64,000 bases of DNA from positions 2,652,079 to 2,716,078 of the forward strand of contig NZ_LWLP01000001.1 in assembly GCF_001641125.1 (NCBI RefSeq), given 5' to 3'. The position numbers were made by a program, and so were the translations under genes. The notes under the pieces are model-generated. The model was not told the origin of the DNA and ran no database searches. It worked only from the letters and a program-made list of their open reading frames with translations. Origin of the DNA: Arthrobacter sp. OY3WO11. Lineage in GTDB: Bacteria; Actinomycetota; Actinomycetes; Actinomycetales; Micrococcaceae. How positions within the stretch are numbered: the stretch's first letter is position 1; the number at the start of each line of letters is the position of its first letter. This document shows, piece by piece, positions 18,629 through 29,176 of this stretch.

Positions 18629-19315
18629 ATGGTCAGCACGTTGTCCATCCTTCCTTCCGCCGCCAGCGAGCCGGACGGCATCAGCGTCACCGGCATCGTG
18701 ATCAGCCTCGGCGTCGGCGTTGCCATCTGGCTGGTGGCCACCTTCGTCATCTCCCGTATCACCAGGCGCGTGGCGGCAGGCAGCAACTTCTTCAAGAAAC
18801 CCACCTTCAGGTGGGCCGCCCCCGCCTTCAGGGCGCTGGACCATGAACGGCGCGTACAGCGTGCAGAAACCATCGGTTCACTGCTGAACAGCATCGTGGG
18901 AGTGCTGGTGGTGGTCATCACCGGCATGTACGTCCTGCAGAATTTGGACATCAACATCGCGCCCCTGCTGACCAGCGTTGGCATCCTGGGTGTGGCCATC
19001 GGCTTCGGCGCACAGCAGCTGATCCGCGACTTCCTGGCAGGTATTTTCATTACCATTGAAGACCAGTTCGGTATCGGCGACGTGATCGAAACCAGCGAGG
19101 TGGTAGGCGTGGTGGAATCCATGGGGCTGCGGATCACCCGCGTCCGGTCCGACGACGGCGCCATCTGGTACCTGCGCAACGGCGAGATCCTGCGGGTAGG
19201 CAACCGCTCCCAGGGAACGTACGTGCCCCTGCACGAGTCGCCGGACGGCACCACGGACCAGGGCTCTGACCACGGCGCTGAGAACACTAAGACCGAGCAG
19301 AAAGCCGGAGAATAG
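18629..19315 (+). CDS. MscS-family mechanosensitive ion channel
   Basis: A 228-residue small-conductance mechanosensitive channel. Two N-terminal hydrophobic helices (about residues 18-42 and 88-110) precede the pore helix, with LLTSVGILGVAIGFGAQQ and then IRDFLAGIFI, the MscS TM3 signature. A beta domain follows (FGIGDVIE, GVVESMGLRITRVR). It is shorter than E. coli MscS (286), with the C-terminal cytoplasmic cage reduced to a charged tail. It relieves turgor after hypo-osmotic shock. It lies 2 nt upstream of the globin gene, so the two are cotranscribed. Confidence 0.93.
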   Translation: MVSTLSILPSAASEPDGISVTGIVISLGVGVAIWLVATFVISRITRRVAAGSNFFKKPTFRWAAPAFRALDHERRVQRAETIGSLLNSIVGVLVVVITGMYVLQNLDINIAPLLTSVGILGVAIGFGAQQLIRDFLAGIFITIEDQFGIGDVIETSEVVGVVESMGLRITRVRSDDGAIWYLRNGEILRVGNRSQGTYVPLHESPDGTTDQGSDHGAENTKTEQKAGE

Positions 19316-19317
19316 CG

Positions 19318-19767
19318 ATGACCATCCCCATCGAACCGCAGCGGCCGCAGTTAATGCAGAACGATCCGTTCAGCAAGCCCGGCTATACCGACAACTTCTA
19401 TGATGCCGTGGGCGGGCACGACACTTTCGTGAAGCTGATCGACGTCTTCTACGACGGGGTGGCAACGGATCCCCTGCTGCGGCCGATGTACCCCGAGGAG
19501 GACCTTGCACCGGCGAAGCGCCGCTTCCTGATGTTCCTTGAGCAGTATTGGGGCGGGCCCACCACCTACGGGGAGGAACGCGGCCACCCGCGGCTACGCA
19601 TGCGCCATATGCCGTTCAAGGTGACGCCTGAGGCCAAGGACCGCTGGCTCTTCCACATGCGGACGGCTGTGGACGCCCTGGAACTTCCGCCGCTGTACGA
19701 GGGCACCCTGTGGGACTACATGGAACGGGCTGCACTATCCATGGTGAACAGCCCCTCGGCATCCTGA
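19318..19767 (+). CDS. glbO: Group II truncated hemoglobin
   Basis: A 149-residue 2-over-2 globin of the GlbO group. Visible motifs: FYDAVGGHDTFVKLIDVFYDGV (helices A-B), YPEEDL, LEQYWGGPTTYGEERGHPRLRMRH with the proximal His region, and a DRWL helix whose Trp is the group II G8 Trp. It binds O2 or NO. It directly follows the MscS gene (2 nt). Confidence 0.93.
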   Translation: MTIPIEPQRPQLMQNDPFSKPGYTDNFYDAVGGHDTFVKLIDVFYDGVATDPLLRPMYPEEDLAPAKRRFLMFLEQYWGGPTTYGEERGHPRLRMRHMPFKVTPEAKDRWLFHMRTAVDALELPPLYEGTLWDYMERAALSMVNSPSAS

Positions 19768-19789
19768 CTGATAACGCCGTAACCGGCGG

Positions 19790-20449
19790 TTAAAGAAGTC
19801 CGCTTCCGGTCCGCGCCAGTACGTGGCCGCGGCTGCCCGTGAGGCGGAACCAGCGGCCGGCCCGGTAAAGCTTCTGGTCGCCATCGGCGAGGAATCCCAA
19901 GGCCAGTGCGGCGAAAGCCGCTCCGGCTGGCAGCCCTGACGCATCGAGTTCCCGGCCCCACACCGCAGCGCGGGCGTTGTTAACGATCAGTGCGCCGGGC
20001 TTGTCCGGCACGATTCCAGCCACTTCGGCAATGCCTGCTTCGGCCGCCGCCCGCAGTTCCGCATCGGGCCGGGAGCCGATCAGCTCCCACCCGCTCCGCG
20101 GAGCGCCCACGCCCGTCCAGGACTCGCTGACGGTGGACGGCGGCACGGGAAGTTCGACGTCGTCCTGGCCGGCGCGGGCCAATCGGTCCAAGACAGCGGA
20201 CAATGCCACGGTCACATCCGTCGCCGAGGCTTCCGCCAGGGCCATGGTGCGCAGCCCCAGGATCGTCGGGGTCGATTCGCCCAAAAGCCTCGGCCGGAGC
20301 ACGCACACATACGCGGCCAGGACGGAACCTGCCCCCTGAAGCCGGATGGCGCCGTCGTCAATGGCCTTGGCCCGCGTGGCGAAGGTCTTCAGATCGGCGA
20401 GATCCTGGGAGTCGGCAAAACGGAAGGACGAGGTGAGGAGATCAGACAC
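19790..20449 (-). CDS. Conserved actinobacterial protein of unknown function
   Basis: A 219-residue Ala-rich soluble protein with no signal peptide, membrane segment or motif I recognise. It appears well conserved in style (GC-biased codons, few gaps), and the C-terminal part reads YRAGRWFRLTGSRGHV. The start is GTG at 20449. A TAGTGT hexamer 13 nt upstream of the start codon and no ribosome site suggest a leaderless transcript. It is divergent from tesB with only 63 nt between, so the promoters nearly overlap. Function is unknown. Confidence 0.75.
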   Translation of the reverse strand: MSDLLTSSFRFADSQDLADLKTFATRAKAIDDGAIRLQGAGSVLAAYVCVLRPRLLGESTPTILGLRTMALAEASATDVTVALSAVLDRLARAGQDDVELPVPPSTVSESWTGVGAPRSGWELIGSRPDAELRAAAEAGIAEVAGIVPDKPGALIVNNARAAVWGRELDASGLPAGAAFAALALGFLADGDQKLYRAGRWFRLTGSRGHVLARTGSGLL

Positions 20450-20477
20450 ACCAAGAACACTACCGGCTGGGGCTTTG

Positions 20478-20512
20478 TTGAGCAGTCCCGGGGTGCCGTC
20501 TAGAGTCGAACC
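20478..20512 (+). promoter_or_regulatory. tesB promoter giving a leaderless transcript
   Basis: TTGAGC (20478-20483), a 17-bp spacer and TAGAGT (20501-20506) match sigma-70 class elements. The ATG at 20513 begins 6 nt after the -10 box, exactly where transcription should start, and there is no Shine-Dalgarno. The mRNA is therefore probably leaderless. Confidence 0.65.
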
Positions 20513-21493
20513 ATGACTGAAGCCGACGCCGGACTGCTGGCGCTCCCCAGCGAAGATCCCACCTCATCGCTCATCTCCCTCCTCGACCTTGGTGAGCTGG
20601 AGGGGGCGCGGACGGATGAGGACATCTTCCTCGGACCTTCCCAGCAGCAGCCCCACCACCGGGTGTTCGGCGGCCAGGTGCTGGCCCAGTCGCTCATCGC
20701 ATCCATCAGGACTGTTGCCCCTGACCGCTTTGTGCACTCCATGCACGGCTACTTCCTTCGGCCGGGCGACGCCAACAAGCCCATCACCTTTGGGGTCCAG
20801 CGCCTCCGGGACGGCAGGTCTTTTTCAGCACGCCGGGTCCACGCCTACCAGGAAGGCACGCCCATCCTGTCGATGATCGCCTCCTTCCAGGGGGAGGACG
20901 AGGGGATTGAGCACCAGGCCACGATGCCCAGTGGCATTCCGGACCCCGAGTCGCTGCCCAGTACCGCTGACCTGCTGGGAAAGTTCGACCACCCCGTGGC
21001 GCGGCACTGGGCCTACGAGCGCCCCTTCGACATCAGGCATGTGGATCCGCCGCTGTACGTCTCCGCGAAGGGCAAGCGGGAAGCCCGCAATGCGGTGTGG
21101 ATGAAGACCTTCGGGCCGATGCCGGACAACCCCAACCTGCACCGGGCGGCGCTGGCGTACGCCAGCGACTACACGCTCCTTGAGTCCATCCTGCGGCGCC
21201 ACGGCTTGAGCTGGATTACCCCCGGAATGAACGTGGCCAGCCTCGACCACGCGATGTGGTGGCACCGCCCTGCCCGCGTGGACGAGTGGCTCCTGTATGT
21301 CCAGGAATCACCGAGCGCGCAGGGCGCCCGCGGCCTGGCGACGGGCAAGATCTTCAACCAGGCCGGCCAGCACGTGGCGTCCGTGGCGCAGGAGGGCATG
21401 GTCCGGGTGCCCACGGACCTGAAGAACAAGGTGGTGGGCGCCTTCCAGTCCAAGGTGATGGAGCACCAGATCCGCAAAGCCGGGCGGGACTGA
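20513..21493 (+). CDS. tesB: Acyl-CoA thioesterase II
   Basis: A 326-residue double hot-dog thioesterase that hydrolyses acyl-CoA to free acid and CoA. Motifs: RVFGGQVLAQSLIAS, HSMHGYFLRPGD, and in the second half ALAYASDYTLLE and SLDHAMWWHR. The catalytic Asp, Thr/Ser and Gln set of TesB is consistent with ASDYTLLES and GLATGKIFNQ. The length is slightly above the E. coli enzyme (286) because of an N-terminal extension. It stands alone. Confidence 0.95.
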   Translation: MTEADAGLLALPSEDPTSSLISLLDLGELEGARTDEDIFLGPSQQQPHHRVFGGQVLAQSLIASIRTVAPDRFVHSMHGYFLRPGDANKPITFGVQRLRDGRSFSARRVHAYQEGTPILSMIASFQGEDEGIEHQATMPSGIPDPESLPSTADLLGKFDHPVARHWAYERPFDIRHVDPPLYVSAKGKREARNAVWMKTFGPMPDNPNLHRAALAYASDYTLLESILRRHGLSWITPGMNVASLDHAMWWHRPARVDEWLLYVQESPSAQGARGLATGKIFNQAGQHVASVAQEGMVRVPTDLKNKVVGAFQSKVMEHQIRKAGRD

Positions 21494-21528
21494 CCGGAAA
21501 CACCGCCCCCGGGGCGTTTGACGCAAAG

Positions 21529-21557
21529 CAGGCCGGCACCCACTGGGTGCCGGCCTG
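21529..21557 (+). terminator. Hairpin between convergent tesB and ettA
   Basis: CAGGCCGGCACCCA (21529-21542) pairs with TGGGTGCCGGCCTG (21544-21557) around a single central base. It lies 36 nt past tesB and 46 nt past ettA, and is suited to end both. Confidence 0.8.
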
Positions 21558-21602
21558 TTCTGCGCTGTTGGTGGAGTGTTGCCCCTTGTATCCCGCCGCC
21601 TG

Positions 21603-23285
<1,683 letters not shown>

Positions 23286-23337
23286 GGTTCCAAATCTAGT
23301 GGGTTGGCAGGCATATCTCACATTCCGCGCGGCAGGC

Positions 23338-23979
23338 TCAGGTGCCTACAAAGCACTTGCCGCTGGCCAGGACTGGCAGGACGGTCACTGCCACGGCACC
23401 GTCGCGGACCTGGCCGATCACGCAGTCACGCCCTTGGAGCACTGCCGCCTCGATGGCATCTGCTTCCAGCCCTGTGGGTGTCCGGCTCTGCGACACTTCA
23501 AGTACCCCCGGTGCAATGCCCGCTCCCGTCAGTGCATCGCTCACCTGGGCAGTGGCCGGTTTGGGCGTTCCCGCCGCCAGTCTGCCCAGCGCGTCAGTGA
23601 CGGTCTGCCGGACAGTTTCCGTGGCGGCGGCTGCAGCGGAGTCGTTCGAGGCGGCCCCGGAGGTATCCGCCAGGGGTCCTGCGGCTTGCGGCCCGGGCGT
23701 GCCGGGGCCCGTCTGACCTGCGTCAGCTGAGCCGGCAGGCTGTGACGGTGCGCTTCCTGGCTCCGCAACTTTAGGCGCTGCTGAACCGGGGGCGCTGACA
23801 GAAGGCGTCCCGCCGACGCAGCCCGCCAGGGATCCGGCCAGGGCGGCGACTGACAGCGCAGCCAGCAGGCGGCGGGCGGGGCACTGCGGTGACAACCGGG
23901 CAGGTTTCCTTGAACCGGCGCGGGCAACCTGCGGTTCCCCCGCCGTGACAATCTGCCGGGAGTGGAGGATAAGCCGCAT
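23338..23979 (-). CDS. Putative lipoprotein with a conserved C-terminal domain
   Basis: A 213-residue protein. The hydrophobic stretch LLAALSVAALAGSLAGC ends in the lipobox LAGC, so it should be exported and lipid-anchored at about Cys54. The signal is preceded by an unusually long basic n-region, so the true start may lie downstream of the ATG at 23979. A Pro/Ser/Ala/Gly-rich linker (about 65-115) leads to a compact domain with two Cys (RDCVIGQ and GKCFVG), resembling small actinobacterial DUF6993-type domains. Function is unknown. Confidence 0.72.
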   Translation of the reverse strand: MRLILHSRQIVTAGEPQVARAGSRKPARLSPQCPARRLLAALSVAALAGSLAGCVGGTPSVSAPGSAAPKVAEPGSAPSQPAGSADAGQTGPGTPGPQAAGPLADTSGAASNDSAAAAATETVRQTVTDALGRLAAGTPKPATAQVSDALTGAGIAPGVLEVSQSRTPTGLEADAIEAAVLQGRDCVIGQVRDGAVAVTVLPVLASGKCFVGT

Positions 23980-24112
23980 GCAGCCATTCTGCCACGAGGT
24001 GGTAAACCTCCTTCGCAACCAGGACGGGAACAACCTCGACGGGCAGGACACGGCCGGGGGTGCCGTGGTCCTGCCCGCAAAGGCAGCCATGGAAGCGACA
24101 GCAACAGCTCTC

Positions 24113-24676
24113 CTACACTCCGGATTCGGCGAGCTCCCCCGTTTCCAGGTCCAGCGCAACGATGTCGCCGTTGGGGTCCTCGATGTAGGCAGCCGCCGGA
24201 TCCGCGCCGCCGTCCAGGACTTCGTCACCGTCTTCAGGTTCGTCGAACGGTCCGTCCGCCGGACGGTGCTCGCCCTCGGAGAGGGGAGGCTCGTGCTCCA
24301 CGAGCGAGAGGATCGGCTTGGCAGAGGAACGGATGAAGTTGGCCGTGCCCCACGTGAGATCGTGACCCACGGCGTCGGCATCAATGGTGTGTGAGTAGTA
24401 GACCCGGCCGTCCCTTTCCCAGCTGCGGATTTTCAGCCTGCCGACCACTATGACGGGCTGTCCCTTCCGGATGCTGCAGCCGATGCTTCCCGCCAGGTGG
24501 CGATAGCCCTGAACCAGGAACCAGTTGGTGTGGCCGTCCATCCAGGCGCCTGTTTCCTTGTCACGCCGCCGCGAGGTGGACCCAATCCGGAAAGAAGCGG
24601 TGGCCACTCCCCCTGGTGTTGTTCCGCTTTTGATCTCGGTGGCAACGAAACCCCGGATCGTTATGGTGTCGCTCAT
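24113..24676 (-). CDS. ssb: Single-stranded DNA-binding protein (second SSB type)
   Basis: A 187-residue protein. The N-terminal OB fold reads ITIRGFVATE, then FRIGSTSRRRD and NWFLVQGYRHLA, then GQPVIVVGRLKIRSWERDGRVYY. The acidic C-terminal region lacks the usual SSB tip (DDDxPF) and ends LAESGV, so it may not recruit the standard replication partners. It is more like an SsbB paralogue than the essential replicative SSB, which normally sits beside rpsF/rpsR. Confidence 0.88.
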   Translation of the reverse strand: MSDTITIRGFVATEIKSGTTPGGVATASFRIGSTSRRRDKETGAWMDGHTNWFLVQGYRHLAGSIGCSIRKGQPVIVVGRLKIRSWERDGRVYYSHTIDADAVGHDLTWGTANFIRSSAKPILSLVEHEPPLSEGEHRPADGPFDEPEDGDEVLDGGADPAAAYIEDPNGDIVALDLETGELAESGV

Positions 24677-24891
24677 CTTTACGTCCTGTCTTCATGAGTG
24701 ATGCCCTAGCAGGCAGGACCAGCATCGCCCGCGCCCCTGTCCGGGATCGATGGCGTGGCCCGCCTATGTGGACAACCCGGCCCTATTCCCGCCTGTGGTG
24801 GAAAAGTCGGCCGGCCGGCGGTGGTTGACCATGCCGGGACTCTGGGCAATGTAAACTTTTTGAGGCGCCGGAGATCAGTTCCGGAAGCAAT

Positions 24892-24967
24892 GCCTCAGTA
24901 GCTCAGGGGATAGAGCAGCGGCCTTCTAATCCGCCGGTCGGGGGTTCGATTCCCTCCTGGGGCACCA
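24892..24967 (+). tRNA. tRNA-Arg (anticodon UCU), CCA encoded
   Basis: The acceptor GCCTCAG pairs with CTGGGGC, including a G-U pair. The D arm is TAGCTCAGGGGATAGAGCA, the anticodon loop CTTCTAATC carries TCT, and the T arm is GGTTCGATTCC. The discriminator A is followed by an encoded CCA (24965-24967), unlike the other tRNA genes in this window. Confidence 0.95.
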
Positions 24968-24974
24968 AACGGAT

Positions 24975-25000
24975 ACACCCCGGTTCACGAACCGGGGTGT
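24975..25000 (+). terminator. Terminator after tRNA-Arg
   Basis: ACACCCCGGTTC (24975-24986) pairs with GAACCGGGGTGT (24989-25000), followed by TT. It starts 8 nt after the tRNA. Confidence 0.85.
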
Positions 25001-25088
25001 TTCGCATTTTCACCAGTGCCCCATCACTTCTGCCCCCCGGAACATCGGCGGCAAGGCAGCACCAAGCGCAAGGTCAGCGGGGTGCGCG

Positions 25089-26315
25089 TCAGGCCTGCAG
25101 CCGGTACGGTGCCTCCACCAGCGACCGGACCACGCTGCCGGCCGCCCCCAGGAGCGCCCCGGCATCCCCCACCGTGGACGTGATGACGTGTTCGGGGGGA
25201 AGCGCACCGGGCGCGTACTTCGCCAGGCTTTCCAGAAGCGGGCCGTGCAACCACTGGTCAAGGACGGCGAAGTGCCCTCCGAGCACCACGGCGCGGACAT
25301 TGACCACCCGGGACGCCGATGCCACGGCAACCCCCAGCGCCCTCCCCGCCCGCTGGACGGCCGTCAGCGCGGCGGGACTGCCGGCGGCCAGGGCGCCCAG
25401 CAGGTCCGCCATGCTTTCGGTCCTGGTCCGGCCCTTGACGGTGATTCCGGCAGCAGAAAATATCGCGTCCTGGCCCGCAATCGTCTCCAGGCACCCCGTC
25501 CCGCCGCAGGAACAGGGCGTACCCTCGGGGTCCACCACGATGTGGCCCACCTCCCCCGCGTTGCCTTCAGGGCCAGTGAAAAGCTCCGAATTCAGGACGA
25601 GCCCGCCGCCGACGCCAACTTCGCCCGAGATGAACAGGAAGTCCCGCCCGTGGGGGCTGTGGGCAAGCTCTGCGAGCGCGGCGGCATTCGCCTCGTTGAA
25701 GAGGGAAACCCCCAGCGGCACGCCGGGAAGCAACCGGGCCACATCCAGCTTTGTGTCCACCCAGCCCAGGTTGGGGGCCACGGTGACAGTCGAACTGCCG
25801 GCCTCAACAAGTCCGGGGACGGCCAGACCTCCACCCAGAACGTCAACACCCAGGGCAGAAGCCGCTTGCCGCACCCCCAAGGCCAGGGCGGCGAGGGCGG
25901 ACATCACGGCGCCGCTTGCACTGTCACGGTTGTCCCGTTCCCGGACCTCTTTCACCACGAGCTCCCCGGAAAGGCTCGTCACGCCCGCGGCAATGTAGTC
26001 GACGTTGATTTCCATACCCATGACGCCCCGCGACGGATTCAGTTCCAGCCCCACCCCCGGCCGGCCCCGCTCCCCCTGCCTGCTCAGGCCGACTTCGCGG
26101 AGGATGCCGGCGTCCAGGAGATCAAGGACGATGCTCGAAACGGATGCTTTTGTCAGCCCCGTGGCCGCGGCAAGCTGGGCCCGCGTCAGGTGGAATCCGG
26201 CGGGTGATTGCACCACCCTGCCCAGGACCAGGGCGAGGTTGCTCCGCCGTACGTCCGCCATGTTTCCCGGCGTCCCGGCATCCAACGGTGCAGTAGCAGG
26301 TGCGGTACTCGCCAT
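25089..26315 (-). CDS. xylR: ROK-family transcriptional repressor, probably XylR
   Basis: A 408-residue ROK regulator. The N-terminal winged helix-turn-helix (about residues 25-75, LTRAQLAAATGLTKASVSS) is followed by a sugar-kinase-like domain with the ROK zinc motif CSCGGTGCLET. It is divergent from xylAB with an operator-like palindrome between, so it most likely represses xylose use and releases DNA on binding xylose. The ATG at 26315 is preceded by AAGGAG; the longer frame upstream is not used. Confidence 0.9.
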   Translation of the reverse strand: MASTAPATAPLDAGTPGNMADVRRSNLALVLGRVVQSPAGFHLTRAQLAAATGLTKASVSSIVLDLLDAGILREVGLSRQGERGRPGVGLELNPSRGVMGMEINVDYIAAGVTSLSGELVVKEVRERDNRDSASGAVMSALAALALGVRQAASALGVDVLGGGLAVPGLVEAGSSTVTVAPNLGWVDTKLDVARLLPGVPLGVSLFNEANAAALAELAHSPHGRDFLFISGEVGVGGGLVLNSELFTGPEGNAGEVGHIVVDPEGTPCSCGGTGCLETIAGQDAIFSAAGITVKGRTRTESMADLLGALAAGSPAALTAVQRAGRALGVAVASASRVVNVRAVVLGGHFAVLDQWLHGPLLESLAKYAPGALPPEHVITSTVGDAGALLGAAGSVVRSLVEAPYRLQA

Positions 26316-26361
26316 GGCCGCTCTCCTTGGGTTCGAACCGGGACCGTTCCTTCGGCCCCTC

Positions 26362-26406
26362 TTGACCCTAGCGTAATCACGCTTATATAGTTCAAGCGAT
26401 AAACTA
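26362..26406 (+). promoter_or_regulatory. xylA promoter with candidate XylR operator
   Basis: TTGACC (26362-26367), 16 bp, then TATATA (26384-26389) make a good promoter. TAGTT (26388-26392) and AACTA (26402-26406) form an inverted repeat with a 9-nt spacer overlapping the -10 box and the start point, well placed for repression by XylR. A second small palindrome, GCGT-AATC-ACGC at 26371-26382, lies in the spacer. AT content is far above the surroundings. Confidence 0.65.
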
Positions 26407-26446
26407 ACTTGCCCAAACAGCGGCAACCTGACTGCAAGGACGCATC

Positions 26447-27634
26447 ATGACTCTCTCCCCGACTCCCGCTGACAAGTTCACCTTCGGCCTCTGGACCGTT
26501 GGCTGGACGGGCGCCGATCCGTTCGGCGTCGCCACCCGCGAAGCCCTGGACCCCGTGGAGGCCGTGCACCGGCTGGCCGAACTCGGCGCCTACGGCATCA
26601 CCTTCCACGACAACGACCTGGTGCCCTTCGATGCCACGGCGTCGGAGCGGGAGCTGATCCTGAAGAACTTCAAGGCAGCCCTTGCCGAGACCGGACTGAA
26701 GGTTCCGATGGTGACCACCAACCTGTTCAGCCACCCGGTGTTCAAGGACGGCGGCTTCACCTCCAACGACCGCTCCATCCGCCGCTTCGCCCTGTCCAAG
26801 GTGCTGCGCAACATCGACTCCGCTGCAGAGTTCGGCGCCGAAACCTTCGTGATGTGGGGCGGGCGTGAAGGCAGCGAATACGACGGTTCCAAGGACCTCT
26901 CCGCAGCCCTGGACCGGATGAAGGAAGGCGTGGACACCGCCGCCGCCTACATCAAGGACAAGGGCTACAACCTGCGCATCGCCCTCGAACCCAAGCCCAA
27001 CGAGCCCCGCGGCGACATCTTCCTCCCCACCGTCGGGCACGGCCTGGCGTTCATCGCCCAGCTCGAACACGGCGACATCGTGGGCCTGAACCCCGAAACC
27101 GGGCACGAGCAGATGGCCGGACTGAACTTCACCCACGGCATCGCCCAGGCCCTGTGGGCCGGCAAGCTCTTCCACATCGACCTCAACGGCCAGCGCGGCA
27201 TCAAGTACGACCAGGACCTCGTGTTCGGCCACGGCGACCTCACCAGCGCCTTCTTCACCGTGGACCTCCTCGAGAACGGTTTCCCGGGCGGCGGACCCCG
27301 CTACGACGGCCCGCGCCACTTCGACTACAAGCCCTCCCGCACCGACGGCTACGACGGCGTCTGGGAATCCGCGAAGTCCAACATGTCCATGTACCTCCTG
27401 CTCAAGGAACGCGCCCTGGCCTTCCGCGCCGATCCCCAGGTCCAGGAAGCCCTCACCGCCTCCGGCGTCTTCGAGCTCGGCGAGCCCACCCTGGCCGCCG
27501 GCGAAACCACCGCCGACCTGCTGGCCGACACCACAGCCTTTGAGGATTTCGACGCCGACAAGGCAGCCGAACGCTCCTTCGCGTTCGTCCGCCTTAACCA
27601 GCTCGCCATCGAACACCTCCTCAACGCCCGCTAG
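26447..27634 (+). CDS. xylA: Xylose isomerase
   Basis: A 395-residue TIM-barrel enzyme converting D-xylose to D-xylulose. It is the actinobacterial class I form. Catalytic His54 is in FHDND, and metal/active-site residues Glu181 and Lys183 are in [10 protein letters not shown], numbering identical to the Actinoplanes and Streptomyces enzymes. The first gene of xylAB, it is separated by 4 nt from xylB and controlled by the divergent XylR. Confidence 0.97.
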   Translation: MTLSPTPADKFTFGLWTVGWTGADPFGVATREALDPVEAVHRLAELGAYGITFHDNDLVPFDATASERELILKNFKAALAETGLKVPMVTTNLFSHPVFKDGGFTSNDRSIRRFALSKVLRNIDSAAEFGAETFVMWGGREGSEYDGSKDLSAALDRMKEGVDTAAAYIKDKGYNLRIALEPKPNEPRGDIFLPTVGHGLAFIAQLEHGDIVGLNPETGHEQMAGLNFTHGIAQALWAGKLFHIDLNGQRGIKYDQDLVFGHGDLTSAFFTVDLLENGFPGGGPRYDGPRHFDYKPSRTDGYDGVWESAKSNMSMYLLLKERALAFRADPQVQEALTASGVFELGEPTLAAGETTADLLADTTAFEDFDADKAAERSFAFVRLNQLAIEHLLNAR

Positions 27635-27638
27635 GAAT

Positions 27639-29057
27639 ATGGCACTCGTAGCAGGCATCGACAGCTCCACCCAGTCCTGCAAAGTGGTGATCCGTGACGC
27701 GGACACCGGAGCACTTGTCCGCCAGGGCCGTGCCAGCCACCCTGAGGGCACCGAAGTCCACCCCGACCACTGGTGGACGGCCCTTCAGGAGGCAGTGGCA
27801 GCGGCCGGTGGCCTCGAGGACGTGGCAGCTGTTTCCGTCGGGGGCCAACAGCACGGCATGGTCTGCCTGGACAGCGACGGCGGGGTGGTCAGGCCTGCGC
27901 TCCTGTGGAACGACACGCGGAGCGCCGGCGCGGCGATGGAACTGATCAGCACCGCGGGCGGCGGCGACGCTGCCGCCGGCGCCCGCTACTGGGCCGGCGC
28001 CACGGGCACCGTCCCGGTAGCGTCGCTGACGCTGACCAAGCTGCATTGGCTGGCAGTGAATGAGCCGGACAACGCGGCGAAGACAGCGGCCGTCTGCCTG
28101 CCCCACGACTGGCTGACCTGGCGGCTGTTGGGCCACGGCCCCGGCAGCGGACCCGGGAACCTCGAGGCCCTGACTACGGACCGTTCGGACGCTTCCGGGA
28201 CGGGCTACTACTCGACGGCGGCGGGCACCTACCTGCCGGAGGCCCTGAAGTCGTCGCTGGGGCATGTTCCGCACCTTCCCGACGTCCTGGGCCCCCTGGA
28301 CGTGGCAGGCAAAGCTTCCTCAGGCGTCCTCGTGGCCGCGGGTGCCGGGGACAACGCGGCAGCGGCACTGGGCGCCGGCGCCGGCGTGGGCGATGTGGTG
28401 ATGTCGCTGGGCACCTCCGGTACGGTCTTTGCCGTGTCCGGCACGCCGGCCGCCGACCCGTCCGGGCTGGTGGCCGGGTTCGCCGACGCCGCAGGACACT
28501 ACCTCCCGCTGGTGTGCACGCTGAATGCCACCCGCATTTTTGATGCGACCGCTTCACTGCTGGACGTCAGCATCGGGGAGTTCAACGAGCTGGCGCTGTC
28601 CGCCGAAAGCGGCGCGGGCGGCCTGACCCTGGTGCCCTATTTCGATGGCGAGCGCACCCCCAACCTGCCGGATGCTACCGGCTCACTGCACGGCATTACC
28701 CGCGGGAACTATACGCCTGCCAACCTGGCGCGCGCCGCCGTCGAAGGCGTTGTGTGCTCCCTGGCGGACGGACTGGCAGCCCTCCAGGACCAGGGGGTGG
28801 AGGCACGGCGGATCATCCTGGTGGGCGGCGGCGCCCAGTCAACAGCCGTCCAGCAGGCGGCGGCACAGCTGCTGGGAATCAACATCACCGTGCCGTGCCC
28901 CGGCGAGTACGTGGCCGACGGCGCCGCCCGCCAGGCCGCAGGGGCGCTTACCGGACACTTCCCGCAGTGGGCGCTTGACGCCGTCGACCTCCCCGCGGGC
29001 AAGGACGACGCGGGCGTGCTTGCCCGGTACCGCCGGTACGCCTCGATGTACGCCTAG
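27639..29057 (+). CDS. xylB: Xylulokinase
   Basis: A 472-residue FGGY-family kinase that phosphorylates D-xylulose to xylulose-5-P for the pentose phosphate pathway. Motifs: the N-terminal phosphate loop [14 protein letters not shown], the GGQQHGMV segment, [28 protein letters not shown], and GGGAQS in the C-terminal half. The ATG at 27639, just after the xylA stop, follows AGGA and begins the conserved kinase fold. The frame open into xylA is not used. Confidence 0.96.
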   Translation: MALVAGIDSSTQSCKVVIRDADTGALVRQGRASHPEGTEVHPDHWWTALQEAVAAAGGLEDVAAVSVGGQQHGMVCLDSDGGVVRPALLWNDTRSAGAAMELISTAGGGDAAAGARYWAGATGTVPVASLTLTKLHWLAVNEPDNAAKTAAVCLPHDWLTWRLLGHGPGSGPGNLEALTTDRSDASGTGYYSTAAGTYLPEALKSSLGHVPHLPDVLGPLDVAGKASSGVLVAAGAGDNAAAALGAGAGVGDVVMSLGTSGTVFAVSGTPAADPSGLVAGFADAAGHYLPLVCTLNATRIFDATASLLDVSIGEFNELALSAESGAGGLTLVPYFDGERTPNLPDATGSLHGITRGNYTPANLARAAVEGVVCSLADGLAALQDQGVEARRIILVGGGAQSTAVQQAAAQLLGINITVPCPGEYVADGAARQAAGALTGHFPQWALDAVDLPAGKDDAGVLARYRRYASMYA

Positions 29058-29071
29058 GGACCCGAGGCAGG

Positions 29072-29107
29072 AAAAGACCCGGACCGCACACGCGGTCCGG
29101 GTCTTTT
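29072..29107 (+). terminator. Terminator after xylAB
   Basis: AAAAGACCCGGACCGC pairs with GCGGTCCGGGTCTTTT and ends in a T run (to 29107), 15 nt past xylB. The A run on the left side lets it also serve the convergent sugar operon ending at 29177. Confidence 0.88.
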
Positions 29108-29176
29108 TGGTGGGGCGCAGGCTCCTGCCGTGACGTTAGCAGGAGCCCGCGGTCTGGACAGGAGATCCAGAGCGTG

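Noticed and set aside
26186..27751. 521-codon minus-strand frame over xylA
   Set aside because: Antisense to xylA; the real minus-strand gene here is xylR, ending its start at 26315.
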